From Sulfurimonas gotlandica GD1 (lineage in GTDB: Bacteria; Campylobacterota; Campylobacteria; Campylobacterales; Sulfurimonadaceae), in contig NZ_AFRZ01000001.1 in assembly GCF_000242915.1 (NCBI RefSeq), positions 744,001-808,000 on the forward strand: a DNA stretch of 64,000 bases, in the 5' to 3' direction. Positions 34,259-43,937 of this stretch are shown in pieces (position 1 is the first letter of the stretch; every line of letters starts with the position of its first letter). The translations under genes and the position numbers were made by a program. The notes under the pieces are model-generated. The model was not told where the DNA came from. It did no database searches and saw only the letters and a program-made list of their open reading frames with translations.

Positions 34259-36050
34259 ACTGTGCAGGAAGAAGTCCTAAAGACTCTTCTACAAGTTTTG
34301 TGTTTCCATGAGTTATAAACTCATCTTCATATTCAAAACTCTCTACTGCCACATCTAAGATCTTCTCGTGAGCTAAGAACTCTAAGATAGCAGAACCGAC
34401 TCCACCCATTTTAGAACTGTCGCTAAATACAAACCATTTTTTATGTTTAGAAGCCATATCGCGAAGCATCTCAGTGTCCAATGGTTTTACAAATCTAAGA
34501 TCCAATATGCTTACTTTTACATTCAGTATTTCAGCTGTCTCATATGCACGTCCAACACCGTTTCCATAACCTATGAAAAGTATGTTACCCTCATTTGAGC
34601 GAAGTAGTTGAGATTTAGCCAGTTCAAAGGCAACTGACTCGGGAAGGTCTGTTTCAGTAAAAGAACCTCTTGGATATCTCAAAGAACACGGATGCTGATA
34701 TTCTGCGGCAAACCCAAGAGCTTGATGAAATGATTTCTCATCTCTTGGAGCAAAAAGTGTCATGTTTGGTATAGCTCTTAAAAAACTGATATCAAATACA
34801 CCTTGGTGAGTCTCCCCATCTTCTCCAACTATCCCTGCACGATCAAGTGCAAAGACTACAGGAAGATCCATTAAACATGTGTCATGAATAATTTGATCAT
34901 AACCACGTTGCAAAAATGTTGAGTAGATTGTGCAGAATGGTTTAAAGCCCTCTTTTGCTAGAGCTGACATTGATGTAACAGCATGTTGCTCTGCTATAGC
35001 TACATCCCAAAATCTTGTAGGATATGCTTCCATAAGTTCGCTGAGACCTGTTCCACTTGGCATAGCCGCTGTTGCACCAACAATCTTTTCATCATTTTTT
35101 GCCAGATGCATTAAAGCTTCTGTATATATTTGAGTGGCACTTTTAGTAGAAGATTTTTTTGAACTATGCCCATTGCTAAGATTAAATGGACCTACACCGT
35201 GCCACTTTTCCTCTTTACCCTCTGCAATATCATAACCCTTGCCCTTAAGAGTTTGAGCATGTATAATTACAGGCTGATTAAGTTTTCTTGCTGTTTGCAT
35301 AATATCAATTAACTGAGTTAAATTATGTCCATCAACTGGACCGATGTAGTTTATTCCCATCTCTTCAAACAGCATACCAGGAGTAATAAGCTTCAGACTT
35401 TCTTCCATTCTTTTTGCGATATAGTGAGCACCTTCACCAAAATTATCTACGAAGTTTTCCGTATGTTTTTTAAATTTTTGATAAAATGGAGAAGCCATTG
35501 CAGAGCTAAGCATTCTACTTAGTGCACCGATTGGTTTAGCGATACTCATCTCATTATCATTTAAAATGATAATCATCGGGTATTTTCTATCCCCTAACTC
35601 ATTCATAGCTTCATAAACCATGCCTGCAGTCATAGAACCATCACCAATCATAATAACTGGGATTCGGCTATTTTGTTCTCCCTTTAGAGCTATTGCTTTT
35701 GCAGCACCTACTCCTAAAGATATAGATGTAGAACTATGTCCAGCAACAAAATAATCATGCTCTGATTCACTTGGTTTTGTATAACCGCATGTTCCTCCAA
35801 ATTGACGCAGTGTGTCAAATTCTTCCCATCTATCTGTTAGAAGTTTGTGTGCATAGGACTGATGTGACACATCAAAGATAAAGGGATCTTTTTTAGAGTC
35901 AAATACCTTATGCATTGCTACTATTATTTCAGTTGCACCTAGTGTTGAACTTAAGTGTCCGCCATTTTTACTAACAACTCTTAAGATTTCTTCTCTTATT
36001 TCTTGGCAAAGAACCTCAAGTTCTTTTATACTTTTTTGTTTTATATTCAT
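34230..36050 (-). CDS. dxs: 1-deoxy-D-xylulose-5-phosphate synthase
   Basis: First enzyme of the MEP isoprenoid pathway: pyruvate plus glyceraldehyde-3-phosphate to DXP, thiamine-diphosphate dependent. The 606-residue protein has the ThDP motif IGDGSMTAGMVYEAMNELG (about 140), the transketolase-type DRAGIVGEDGETHQG (about 405) and LRYPRG near 460. It is last in the conserved fliF-fliG-fliH-dxs run, 6 bp after fliH, so isoprenoid synthesis is transcribed with flagellar genes as in Campylobacter. Confidence 0.98.
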   Translation of the reverse strand: MNIKQKSIKELEVLCQEIREEILRVVSKNGGHLSSTLGATEIIVAMHKVFDSKKDPFIFDVSHQSYAHKLLTDRWEEFDTLRQFGGTCGYTKPSESEHDYFVAGHSSTSISLGVGAAKAIALKGEQNSRIPVIMIGDGSMTAGMVYEAMNELGDRKYPMIIILNDNEMSIAKPIGALSRMLSSAMASPFYQKFKKHTENFVDNFGEGAHYIAKRMEESLKLITPGMLFEEMGINYIGPVDGHNLTQLIDIMQTARKLNQPVIIHAQTLKGKGYDIAEGKEEKWHGVGPFNLSNGHSSKKSSTKSATQIYTEALMHLAKNDEKIVGATAAMPSGTGLSELMEAYPTRFWDVAIAEQHAVTSMSALAKEGFKPFCTIYSTFLQRGYDQIIHDTCLMDLPVVFALDRAGIVGEDGETHQGVFDISFLRAIPNMTLFAPRDEKSFHQALGFAAEYQHPCSLRYPRGSFTETDLPESVAFELAKSQLLRSNEGNILFIGYGNGVGRAYETAEILNVKVSILDLRFVKPLDTEMLRDMASKHKKWFVFSDSSKMGGVGSAILEFLAHEKILDVAVESFEYEDEFITHGNTKLVEESLGLLPAQLAKKVEALS

Positions 36051-36056
36051 TATTTT

Positions 36057-36836
36057 TTATTCACTTAAGGCCGCTCTTTTAACTCTCTCAAATCTTTTCG
36101 AAATCTGAGCGTCTATATTTCCAGCATCGCTTATAGCTATAACACCACCTTCACTAACAGCACTGTCTGAAATAATCTCGACATGCTTTAGTGAACCAAG
36201 CTTTTGAGATATATCTCCATGGTTTCTTGGATTTACTTTTAGTGTTATTTTTGATGCACTCTGTAATTCTTTTATTAACTCTTTTGATAAGACTTCAGCT
36301 ATTGCAGTCGAACTCTCATTTAACTCAATCTTTATAACTTCTTTAGAGATATCAAGTGCTGCACTAATAAGCTCACTTTTAATACCTTCTAAAGCTCTTT
36401 CATAGTCAGCAGCACAATTGTCTAAAGTTGATATAGATGCAGATAGTTGTACGATAGCATTATTCATGCTTGTTACTTCACCTTTTGCCGCCTGGTCTTT
36501 ACCAGCTATTATCCCTTCGTTAAAAGATTCTGTCTTAACTTTTTCTAACTCATGCGTATGCTCTTCACTCATGTCTTCTAGCTTCATCTGTAATTTTATA
36601 AAGTTTGATGACATTTCATCTGTTTTTTTCATCAGTGATTCTATAAGTGAATCTTTGGAGTTTTGACTCATGGCACTTGAATCTATATCAGCTGCTCTAA
36701 TACCAGGGTTATTATCTTTAGTAAGTACGGGCTTCTCTGTCTCTTGTGCATTATCTGTGCCCATAGGTAAGACTTTGAAAGTATACTTATCAACACTATG
36801 TTTAGTTAGTCTATCGCTTGAGATTACAGTTGCCAT
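36057..36836 (-). CDS. fliH: Flagellar export ATPase regulator FliH
   Basis: A 259-residue cytoplasmic protein that binds and controls the FliI ATPase. Sequence is weakly conserved but shows a disordered N-terminus, a long helical region with coiled coil (about 70-140) including the glycine-containing ESFNEGIIAGKDQAAKGE, and a C-terminal FliH/YscL-like domain (about 140-259) with ALDISKEVIKIEL. Assignment relies on position directly after fliG, as in the conserved Campylobacterota order, together with the domain. Confidence 0.88.
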   Translation of the reverse strand: MATVISSDRLTKHSVDKYTFKVLPMGTDNAQETEKPVLTKDNNPGIRAADIDSSAMSQNSKDSLIESLMKKTDEMSSNFIKLQMKLEDMSEEHTHELEKVKTESFNEGIIAGKDQAAKGEVTSMNNAIVQLSASISTLDNCAADYERALEGIKSELISAALDISKEVIKIELNESSTAIAEVLSKELIKELQSASKITLKVNPRNHGDISQKLGSLKHVEIISDSAVSEGGVIAISDAGNIDAQISKRFERVKRAALSE

Positions 36837-36845
36837 AACAATTAC

Positions 36846-37871
36846 CTACTCTACCATCTCGTCAGTTGAACCCATTTGGATTGTTCCTGCTTCAGCAAGC
36901 CCATTAACAACTTCAACAATTTTTCTCTGAGAATTCTCAACATCTTTCATTTTAACAGCACCAAGGAACTGCATCTCTTCATCAAATGCTTCTCTAGCTC
37001 TCTCAGACATTGCAGAAAAGAATTTCTCTTTAAGTTCTTCAGGCGAACTTTTCAGAGCAAGCATTAGCTCTTTTTTATCTACAGTTTTTAGAATTTCTGT
37101 AATAGCACTTTTATCAAGTGTAACTATATCATCAAATGTAAACATCATCTCTTTAATCAGAGTTGCAAGCTCTTCATCAACTTGCTCAACTTGAGAAAGT
37201 GTAGCTTTTGCAGACTTGGCACCAAGACGGTTAAAGATATCAGCAACAGCTCTTGGTCCACCAACTTCAACTTTGTATGAAGCAAGAGACTCAAGTTTAG
37301 ACTCTAGCACAGCTGAAACACGTTTAATAACTGATGGAGATATATCACCAAGTCTAGCCATTCTCATAGCAACTTCTGAACGTAAATCATCTGGGAAGTA
37401 CTGAAGTGTATCTGCTGCTTCTGTTGCGTCCATGTGAGCTAAAATAAGAGCGATTGTTTGCGGATGCTCATTAACAATAAAGTCTGAAAGTTGCTGAGGC
37501 TTGATTTTTGAAAGGTATGAAAAATTTTGAGTATTTTGCATACTTTTAGATAACTTCTCTAAAACTTTTTTAGCCTCTTCAGGACCAAGAGTTCTATAAA
37601 GAAGTTCTCTTGCATATTCCATACCGCCAGTTGTAATAAATTGACCTGATTGAAAGATTGCATGGAACTCTTCAAGTATTGCGGTTGCAACAGCTTTTTC
37701 AATACTTCTATTTCCTGCAATATATTTTGACACTTCAGTAATAGCATCTACAGTCATGTTTGAAAAAATCGCAGCTGTTGCTTCTTCTCCTAACTGCATA
37801 AGTAAAATAGCAGCTTTCTCCGCCATACTCATTTCATCAAAAGATGCTTGCTGTGTTGGGTTTAAATTCAT
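36846..37871 (-). CDS. fliG: Flagellar motor switch protein FliG
   Basis: A 341-residue rotor protein linking the MS ring to the C ring and carrying torque. N-domain (about 10-100) starts MSMAEKAAILLMQLGE; middle EHPQTIALILAHM motif (about 134-146); C-domain (about 245-335) with charged torque helix residues ERAREAFDEEMQFLG. The start overlaps the fliF stop by one base. Length and motifs are typical. Confidence 0.97.
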   Translation of the reverse strand: MNLNPTQQASFDEMSMAEKAAILLMQLGEEATAAIFSNMTVDAITEVSKYIAGNRSIEKAVATAILEEFHAIFQSGQFITTGGMEYARELLYRTLGPEEAKKVLEKLSKSMQNTQNFSYLSKIKPQQLSDFIVNEHPQTIALILAHMDATEAADTLQYFPDDLRSEVAMRMARLGDISPSVIKRVSAVLESKLESLASYKVEVGGPRAVADIFNRLGAKSAKATLSQVEQVDEELATLIKEMMFTFDDIVTLDKSAITEILKTVDKKELMLALKSSPEELKEKFFSAMSERAREAFDEEMQFLGAVKMKDVENSQRKIVEVVNGLAEAGTIQMGSTDEMVE

Positions 37872-39583
37872 TATCTATTTGACCTCTCTCTGCTGTGATC
37901 TTCTTCTTCAGTTAATAAAGATTGAAGCAGTGCTGCTATTTCTTCTGGTGCATCTTCAGCCATATTTCTAACTTTTTCCAGTAAAACTTCATGCTTGAGC
38001 TCATCTTCATTAAAGCCATCACCAACGCCAAGTTGACTCTCAACTTTCTTACGCATCATTTGAACTTTTTCTACTAAATCTTCTTCCTCATCATCATCTA
38101 TATCAAGAGTAGGACGATCAAGATCATCATCCTCTTTAGATACTTCTAACATCCTAAGAGCAAATGGAGAAATGACCTTTTTGTAAAGAATAAGCAATAA
38201 GATAAGAACAAAAACATACTTAAATACTCCAGAAAAAGGTGCTAAATAAGTTTGACTAAATGTAACTGCTTGACTAACTCCATCAGCTTCAATATGAGTG
38301 TCACCTCTTTTAAACTGAAGGTTTTTAACGCTTATCTGATCGCCTCTTTGATCATTGATGCCGATTGATCTACCTACAAGTGAAGCCAGTGCATCTAAGT
38401 CACTCTCTTGAAGTGGCTCATACTCAAGCTCATCTGTTGATTTGCCCTCTGCATCTAGTTTAAACTTGTACTTACCGTCTACTATAACAGCCGCACTTAT
38501 TCTTTTTATGCGTGCAAACTGAGACTTAGTAGTTGATACAGTTTTACCAACTTCATAATTAGTTGTTCCTGTATTTTTTTCGTACTTCTCATTTGTTTGG
38601 TTACTTTTAAGACCTTGAACAGGACCAATGTTACTTACCGTACCAGGGACACCGCCTATCTCAGCTGGAGAACCACCCTCTCTTTTTTCTTCACTTACTT
38701 GTTCACTTCTTACAACATTCTCGGGATCGTATGTCTCAGATGTTGAATTTTGAATAGAAAAATCAAACTCAATTGTTACTTGAGCAACTACTTTTTCTTC
38801 TCCGCCAACAAATGGAGAGATAACCTGTATGATTTTACTTTGTCTTTTCTTCTCTTCTTTTGTTTTAAATTTTTGCTGAACAGTTGATAGCTCACCCATC
38901 TGAGCCATCTCATCTTCATCACCTAAAGTCTCGCCTTCAGAATTTATTAACATTACAGCTGATGCCTTCATTTTTGGCACTGCAGATGCAACAAGATTTT
39001 TAATACCACGTATTTGTTTTGGAGAGAGTCTTTGCTCTTCCACTAATTGGACCATAACAGAAGCACTTGGATCAACTTGTTTAGCAATAAAAAGTGTGTC
39101 TTTGGGAATAGCAAGACTAACGCTTGCTGATTCAATTGGGCCAAGAGCGTTTATGGTTCTTGAGAGTTCACCCTCTAGTGCACGAAGATATTTAACATTT
39201 TGATCAAAACTGGTAGCTCCAAACTCTTGTGTATCAAATAGTTCAAAACCAACACCTCTGTTTTTAGGAATTCCCATAGAAGCAATAGTTATACGTTCTT
39301 TGTATACAATATCTTTAGGTACTTTAATGATATTGTTGTCTTCTAGTTTATAAACTATGCCATCTTTTTCCAATTGATCAACAATCTTAGCAGCATCTTC
39401 AGAACTTAGGGAATTAAAAAGGATTTCATACTCATCATCAGTATTTTTTTTAGCAGTATATACAACCATGAAAATTAAAAATGAGACTATACCAATAATG
39501 GCAGCAGCAATAATGATTCTCTGCTGCGAAGTTAGTTTTGTATAAAGAACAACTAACTGAGAAAAAAGTATTTTAAAATCCAT
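37871..39583 (-). CDS. fliF: Flagellar MS-ring protein FliF
   Basis: A 570-residue inner-membrane ring protein, base of the flagellum. Start set at ATG 39583 (an in-frame TTG lies one codon upstream). Two membrane helices (about 25-46 and 445-465) bracket the large periplasmic ring-building region, with EGELSRTINALGPIESASVSLAIPK near 130. The C-terminal tail (about 525-570) binds FliG. First of fliF-fliG-fliH, 15 bp after hisC. Confidence 0.97.
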   Translation of the reverse strand: MDFKILFSQLVVLYTKLTSQQRIIIAAAIIGIVSFLIFMVVYTAKKNTDDEYEILFNSLSSEDAAKIVDQLEKDGIVYKLEDNNIIKVPKDIVYKERITIASMGIPKNRGVGFELFDTQEFGATSFDQNVKYLRALEGELSRTINALGPIESASVSLAIPKDTLFIAKQVDPSASVMVQLVEEQRLSPKQIRGIKNLVASAVPKMKASAVMLINSEGETLGDEDEMAQMGELSTVQQKFKTKEEKKRQSKIIQVISPFVGGEEKVVAQVTIEFDFSIQNSTSETYDPENVVRSEQVSEEKREGGSPAEIGGVPGTVSNIGPVQGLKSNQTNEKYEKNTGTTNYEVGKTVSTTKSQFARIKRISAAVIVDGKYKFKLDAEGKSTDELEYEPLQESDLDALASLVGRSIGINDQRGDQISVKNLQFKRGDTHIEADGVSQAVTFSQTYLAPFSGVFKYVFVLILLLILYKKVISPFALRMLEVSKEDDDLDRPTLDIDDDEEEDLVEKVQMMRKKVESQLGVGDGFNEDELKHEVLLEKVRNMAEDAPEEIAALLQSLLTEEEDHSRERSNR

Positions 39584-39601
39584 CAACGTCCCATTTTATA
39601 A

Positions 39602-40696
39602 TTACAAAATTTCTGATGCTAGTTCAAAAAAGCGACTATTTTGCTCTTGTGTTCCAACTGTTACCCTAATCGCATTCATCCCATAACTACTAAGGTCTCT
39701 GACAATCATCCCTTTTTTTAGAAGCAGATCTGCGATTACAGAAGATATTTGGTTCGGATTTAGACATAAAGTAACAAAATTTGTATAGCTGTTAATTATA
39801 TCTATTTTTTGCTCTTTTGCAAACTCTTCGTAACGTTTCATCTCATTAAAGTTATTAACTACACTTTTGTTTACAAATTCTTCATCTCCTAAGGCAATTG
39901 TTGCAGCTTCTAAAGATAAAGTAGTAATATTAAACGGAGGTCTAAGTTTATATAGTTCTTTGATTATTTTAGCATCCGCTACTCCGTAACCAACACGCAT
40001 TCCACCAAGACCATAAGCTTTTGAAAAAGTACCAAGATAGATTACATTGTCAAACTCTTCAACCAGATCTTTTGGTTTTACTTCTTTGCTTGAATCTTTA
40101 ACTAAAGCGTACTCCATGTAAGCTCCATCTACAACAACTAATGTGTCACTGTCAATTTTCTTTAGAAACTCAAACAGTTTTGTTGCTTCAATAGCATCCC
40201 CAGTTGGATTGTTTGGAGTACACAAAAAGATTATTGAAGGTTTTTCTTCCTTATAAATCTTGTAAAACTCATCTAAGTCATGTTCTTGTGAAGAAGTTCT
40301 TAAAATTTCTGCACCAACGTGTTTGGCATAGATCTCATACATTGCAAATGTTATGCTGTTCATTAATATTTTAGACTCAGAGTTTGCTTTTGCATGTATT
40401 AAAAACTCTATCACCTGATCGCTTCCTGAACCGATAATTACATTCGAAACTCCAACATCAAATCTTTTACTTAGTGCACTCTTTAAAGCAATCATAGAAT
40501 CATCCGGATAAAGAGCCATTTTTGAGATGATCTTTGATACTCCATCCTGAACTTTTTTTGAGCAACCATTAGGATTTTCGTTACTTGCTAATTTGATAAT
40601 ATCTTTTGGCTCTATGCCAAATTCTCTTACAACTAATTCTATAGGCTTTCCAGCCTCATAGTTTTTGATATCTTTCATTTTTGAATTAAAGTTCAT
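39602..40696 (-). CDS. hisC: Histidinol-phosphate aminotransferase
   Basis: PLP enzyme converting imidazole-acetol phosphate to histidinol phosphate. Start placed at ATG 40696 (GTG 40702 also in frame), with AAGGG upstream, giving 364 residues and an 11-bp overlap with pheA. PLP Lys is in [14 protein letters not shown] (about 231), with the Asp-Ala-Tyr cofactor site in VVDGAYMEY and CTPNNPTGD. Usual length. Sits between pheA and fliF. Confidence 0.95.
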   Translation of the reverse strand: MNFNSKMKDIKNYEAGKPIELVVREFGIEPKDIIKLASNENPNGCSKKVQDGVSKIISKMALYPDDSMIALKSALSKRFDVGVSNVIIGSGSDQVIEFLIHAKANSESKILMNSITFAMYEIYAKHVGAEILRTSSQEHDLDEFYKIYKEEKPSIIFLCTPNNPTGDAIEATKLFEFLKKIDSDTLVVVDGAYMEYALVKDSSKEVKPKDLVEEFDNVIYLGTFSKAYGLGGMRVGYGVADAKIIKELYKLRPPFNITTLSLEAATIALGDEEFVNKSVVNNFNEMKRYEEFAKEQKIDIINSYTNFVTLCLNPNQISSVIADLLLKKGMIVRDLSSYGMNAIRVTVGTQEQNSRFFELASEIL

Positions 40697-41774
40697 CTTC
40701 ACCCTTTACATAACTTCCAAGCCAAGTAACTTCAGCGTCGTGCTTAGATAGTACTTTTTGAATATGTGGCTCATCAATGTGCCCATAAAAATCTATATAG
40801 AACCAATAACCAAACCCTGACTGATCTTTTGAGGGACGAGATTCAATTTTTGACAAGTTGATATTTTCTTCATCAAAATCTTGTAAGAAATGAACAAGTG
40901 AGCCAGCCTCTTTTGCATCTTCTAGTTTAACTAAAATAGATGTTTTATCATGCTCGCTGATTCCATTTTTAAAATCACTCAAAATTACAAAACGAGTAGA
41001 ACTGTCATGTTCATCTTCTATGTTCTCAAACATTGTAGGTACTTTATAAAGTTTAGCTGCAATATGAGAACATATCGCAGCAGAGTTTGGATCTTCAGAT
41101 GCTAAGATTGCCGCTTTTGCAGTCGATTCTACTGGGATATGTTCTATATTTATAAGGTTATGTTCAGATAAAAATTCTCTGCACTGTCCAAAGCCTTTGT
41201 CTTTTGAGTAGATCTTTTTTATATCTTCAATCTTTGTTGCTTTTGTAACAAAAGACATATGAATCGGCATATATAGTTCTGCTACAATTTTCACAGAACT
41301 TTTAGCAAGCAGATCAAGTGTCTCACCGACAATACCGTCTTTTGAGTTTTCTATTGGCACAACACCAAACTTTGCTCTTTTTGATTCAAGTGTTTTAAAA
41401 ACAGAGTGGATTGAACTTAGTGAAATATAATCGCTCATAGCACCAAAACGGCTCTCCGCGGCTTGATGAGTAAATGTGCCCTCAGGACCTAAGTAAGCTA
41501 TTTTTTCCGGACGCTCCAAGTTTCTAGAGACTGCAAATATCTCTAAAAATATCGCCTCTATGGCACTCTTATTCAAAGCTCCGCCATTGGCCTTGCTTTG
41601 TGCTTCAAGTCTTTCGATAATAGCTTTTTCTCTCTCTGGTCTGTATATCGCACCGCCAGATGCATTCTTTATCTCGCCAACTCTTTCAACAACCTTCATT
41701 CTTTTGTTGAGAAGTTCCAGCATCTCATTATCAATAGCATCTATCGATCTTCTACAATCATCTAAAGTTTTCAT
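40686..41774 (-). CDS. pheA: Bifunctional chorismate mutase / prephenate dehydratase
   Basis: Phenylalanine synthesis. The 362-residue protein has an N-terminal AroQ-type chorismate mutase (about 1-85, [18 protein letters not shown]), a prephenate dehydratase domain (about 93-270, [41 protein letters not shown]) and a C-terminal ACT domain (about 280-355; SKIESRPSK) for feedback by phenylalanine. Overlaps the HAD-like gene by 4 bp and hisC by 11 bp. Confidence 0.97.
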   Translation of the reverse strand: MKTLDDCRRSIDAIDNEMLELLNKRMKVVERVGEIKNASGGAIYRPEREKAIIERLEAQSKANGGALNKSAIEAIFLEIFAVSRNLERPEKIAYLGPEGTFTHQAAESRFGAMSDYISLSSIHSVFKTLESKRAKFGVVPIENSKDGIVGETLDLLAKSSVKIVAELYMPIHMSFVTKATKIEDIKKIYSKDKGFGQCREFLSEHNLINIEHIPVESTAKAAILASEDPNSAAICSHIAAKLYKVPTMFENIEDEHDSSTRFVILSDFKNGISEHDKTSILVKLEDAKEAGSLVHFLQDFDEENINLSKIESRPSKDQSGFGYWFYIDFYGHIDEPHIQKVLSKHDAEVTWLGSYVKGEDEL

Positions 41775-42547
41775 ATCGCCTCCAACATATTTTGCATATC
41801 CCCATAAACCATGTCAGGTCTAAGTTCAGGTTTTAAAAATGGAACTATCTCAGATTCTGTTTTATATTTTCCGCTTGTAACAAAAACTGTCTTCATTCCC
41901 ATCTCTTTTGCTCCACCTAGATCACCTTTAACATCATCACTAATCATAGTCACCCTGCTAAACTCAGCCTTGCTATCTTGCTCTTTTAATTTTGCCAATG
42001 ACTCGTTATAAAAAGCTTCGCTTGGTTTTCCGACAACTTCATAAGTTACAGAAGTAGCAAATTCTAGCATCTTTAAAATAGCTCCTACTCCAGGATATCT
42101 TTTAGAGTTTTTAGCATATATAGATGTCTCGTGCATACCGACAAGTTTTGCACCGCTTAGCAAAAACTCTATCATCTGAGCATATTCATCTGCACTAAAA
42201 TCTTCTTTTATAGCGACAAGAACTGTTTTAGGGTTTTCATAATTTAAAGTATATCCCATTGCTCTAAGTGTTTTTAAAAACTCATCTGCGCCATAAGCTG
42301 CTACCGAGTCTTTTTGTACACGGGATTCTAAAAGCATCAAAGGGTCAAGATACTTAGAAAAATCAAATTCAAAGCCAATCGAACATAAAAAGTCATAAAA
42401 ATCATGTGAAGCTTTTTTTGTGTTATTTGTAATAACCATATATGGAATATTTTTATCATTACACATCTTTATAAACTCTATACTTCCACGAATTGGAGAT
42501 TTATCAGTGTCGCTGATTAGAGTGCCCTGCACATCAATGAAGTACAT
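41771..42547 (-). CDS. HAD-family protein with altered motif I (DxQ)
   Basis: A 258-residue NagD-like HAD protein. Motif I reads FIDVQGTL: Asp5 is kept but the second aspartate, the general acid/base, is Gln7. Motif II TNNT (about 40), a cap domain and motif IV ISDDVKGDLGGA (about 202) are intact. In phosphatases of this superfamily the second Asp is needed for efficient hydrolysis, so activity may be weak or altered. Sits in the conserved lysA-pheA cluster. Role unknown. Confidence 0.85.
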   Translation of the reverse strand: MYFIDVQGTLISDTDKSPIRGSIEFIKMCNDKNIPYMVITNNTKKASHDFYDFLCSIGFEFDFSKYLDPLMLLESRVQKDSVAAYGADEFLKTLRAMGYTLNYENPKTVLVAIKEDFSADEYAQMIEFLLSGAKLVGMHETSIYAKNSKRYPGVGAILKMLEFATSVTYEVVGKPSEAFYNESLAKLKEQDSKAEFSRVTMISDDVKGDLGGAKEMGMKTVFVTSGKYKTESEIVPFLKPELRPDMVYGDMQNMLEAI

Positions 42548-42549
42548 AT

Positions 42550-43758
42550 TTAGTTTTCCAAGAACTCTTTCTCTAAAGCAATTAAATCTTCAAAGTTTTC
42601 TCTTTTTCTGATAAGTCTAGCTTGACCTTTTTCAACTGCAACTTCAGCGCTTCTTCCACGAGTGTTGTAATTGCTGCCCATTCCAAAACCGTAAGCTCCG
42701 GCACTGTGAACTACAAGTAGGTCGTTATGGTTTAACTCTGGAAGAAGATAATCTTTAGCAAAGAAATCTCCACTCTCACAAACTGGTCCGACAATATCAA
42801 CAGTACGCGGCTCAGATGCAGAGTCAGTAATAGCTTCTATTCTGTGGTAAGCACCATAAAGAGCTGGACGAAGGAGATCATTCATAGCACCATCAACAAC
42901 TACAAATTTCTTAGCTCCATTTTGTTTTTCATAAAGAACCTTGGTTAAAAAGTATCCAGCATTTGCTGTTAAAAATCTTCCTGGTTCACAAATAACCGTC
43001 AAATCAAGACCTTTTAAAGTTCCAAGTATAGCTTGTGCATAATCATATGGTTTTATTGTAGCTTCATCATCATATGTTATTCCTAGTCCACCACCGATAT
43101 CAAAAAACTTTAGTTCAATATCAATCGCTTCTAATGAACGAACAAGATCAGCTACAATTACAGCAGATTCATATATTGGTTCAAGATTCGTCAGTTGTGA
43201 GCCTATATGAAAGTGAACTCCAACAGGATCAAGAGAATCAGAATTCTTTGAAAATATATACATTCTCTTAGCAGTGTTAATATCAACACCAAACTTGTTG
43301 TCATGCAATCCAGTAGAGATGTATGGGTGAGTTTGAGGGTCAATATTTGGATTAACACGAATACTGATACGAGATATCTTGTTAAGCTCTTTTGCTATTA
43401 TCGCTACACGAAACAGTTCTGCTTCACTCTCAACATTAATGTAAAGGATATCTTTTTCAATGGCTTCACGAATTTCATCATCACTTTTGCCAACACCAGA
43501 AAAGATAATTTTATATGCTGGAATTCCTGCTAAAAATGCACGACGTACTTCACCGATAGAAACACAATCAGCACCGCTTCCTAAATTTGCGAAATGCTTA
43601 ACTACACTAAGATTTGAGTTTGCTTTTACAGCGTAAGCTAAGATAGATTTTCTACCTCTAAAAGCCTCTTTTAACTCTTGGTATTGTTTGCTCATATAGT
43701 CTAAGTCATAAACATACAAAGGTGTTTTATACTCAGATGCCAGTTCTTTAAAGTTCAT
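42550..43758 (-). CDS. lysA: Diaminopimelate decarboxylase
   Basis: Makes L-lysine from meso-DAP with PLP. The 402-residue protein has the PLP Lys45 in LAYAVKANSNL, the GGGLGITYDDE phosphate site (about 223), the VCESGDFFAKD substrate motif (about 333) and a GAYGFGMGSNYNTRGR end segment. A 179-bp gap holding its promoter separates it from lptG; the HAD gene follows 2 bp later. Confidence 0.98.
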   Translation of the reverse strand: MNFKELASEYKTPLYVYDLDYMSKQYQELKEAFRGRKSILAYAVKANSNLSVVKHFANLGSGADCVSIGEVRRAFLAGIPAYKIIFSGVGKSDDEIREAIEKDILYINVESEAELFRVAIIAKELNKISRISIRVNPNIDPQTHPYISTGLHDNKFGVDINTAKRMYIFSKNSDSLDPVGVHFHIGSQLTNLEPIYESAVIVADLVRSLEAIDIELKFFDIGGGLGITYDDEATIKPYDYAQAILGTLKGLDLTVICEPGRFLTANAGYFLTKVLYEKQNGAKKFVVVDGAMNDLLRPALYGAYHRIEAITDSASEPRTVDIVGPVCESGDFFAKDYLLPELNHNDLLVVHSAGAYGFGMGSNYNTRGRSAEVAVEKGQARLIRKRENFEDLIALEKEFLEN

Positions 43759-43865
43759 TGTAAAATTTCCAAATATTTTTTAGAGATTCTATCCAAAATG
43801 TGCTTATATTTTTGTTATAAATTAGTCGATGATTATCTTCTCTCGGCAAAGGCGAAGCTTTTATT

Positions 43866-43909
43866 CTATGTTTTGAAATAACACTGAACACATGCGTGAT
43901 CAGACATAG
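43866..43909 (-). other. Structured intergenic sequence between lptG and lysA
   Basis: CTATGT/ACATAG (43866-43871, 43904-43909) enclose a second hairpin, CTGA-x-CAC around a 4-nt loop to GTG-x-TCAG (43884-43903). No open frame covers it. It follows the lptG stop by 29 bp on the minus strand; no T-tract follows, so terminator, small RNA or chance are all possible. Confidence 0.35.
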
Positions 43910-43937
43910 CTTGAACTTGTTTAAATTATGTTAGATA

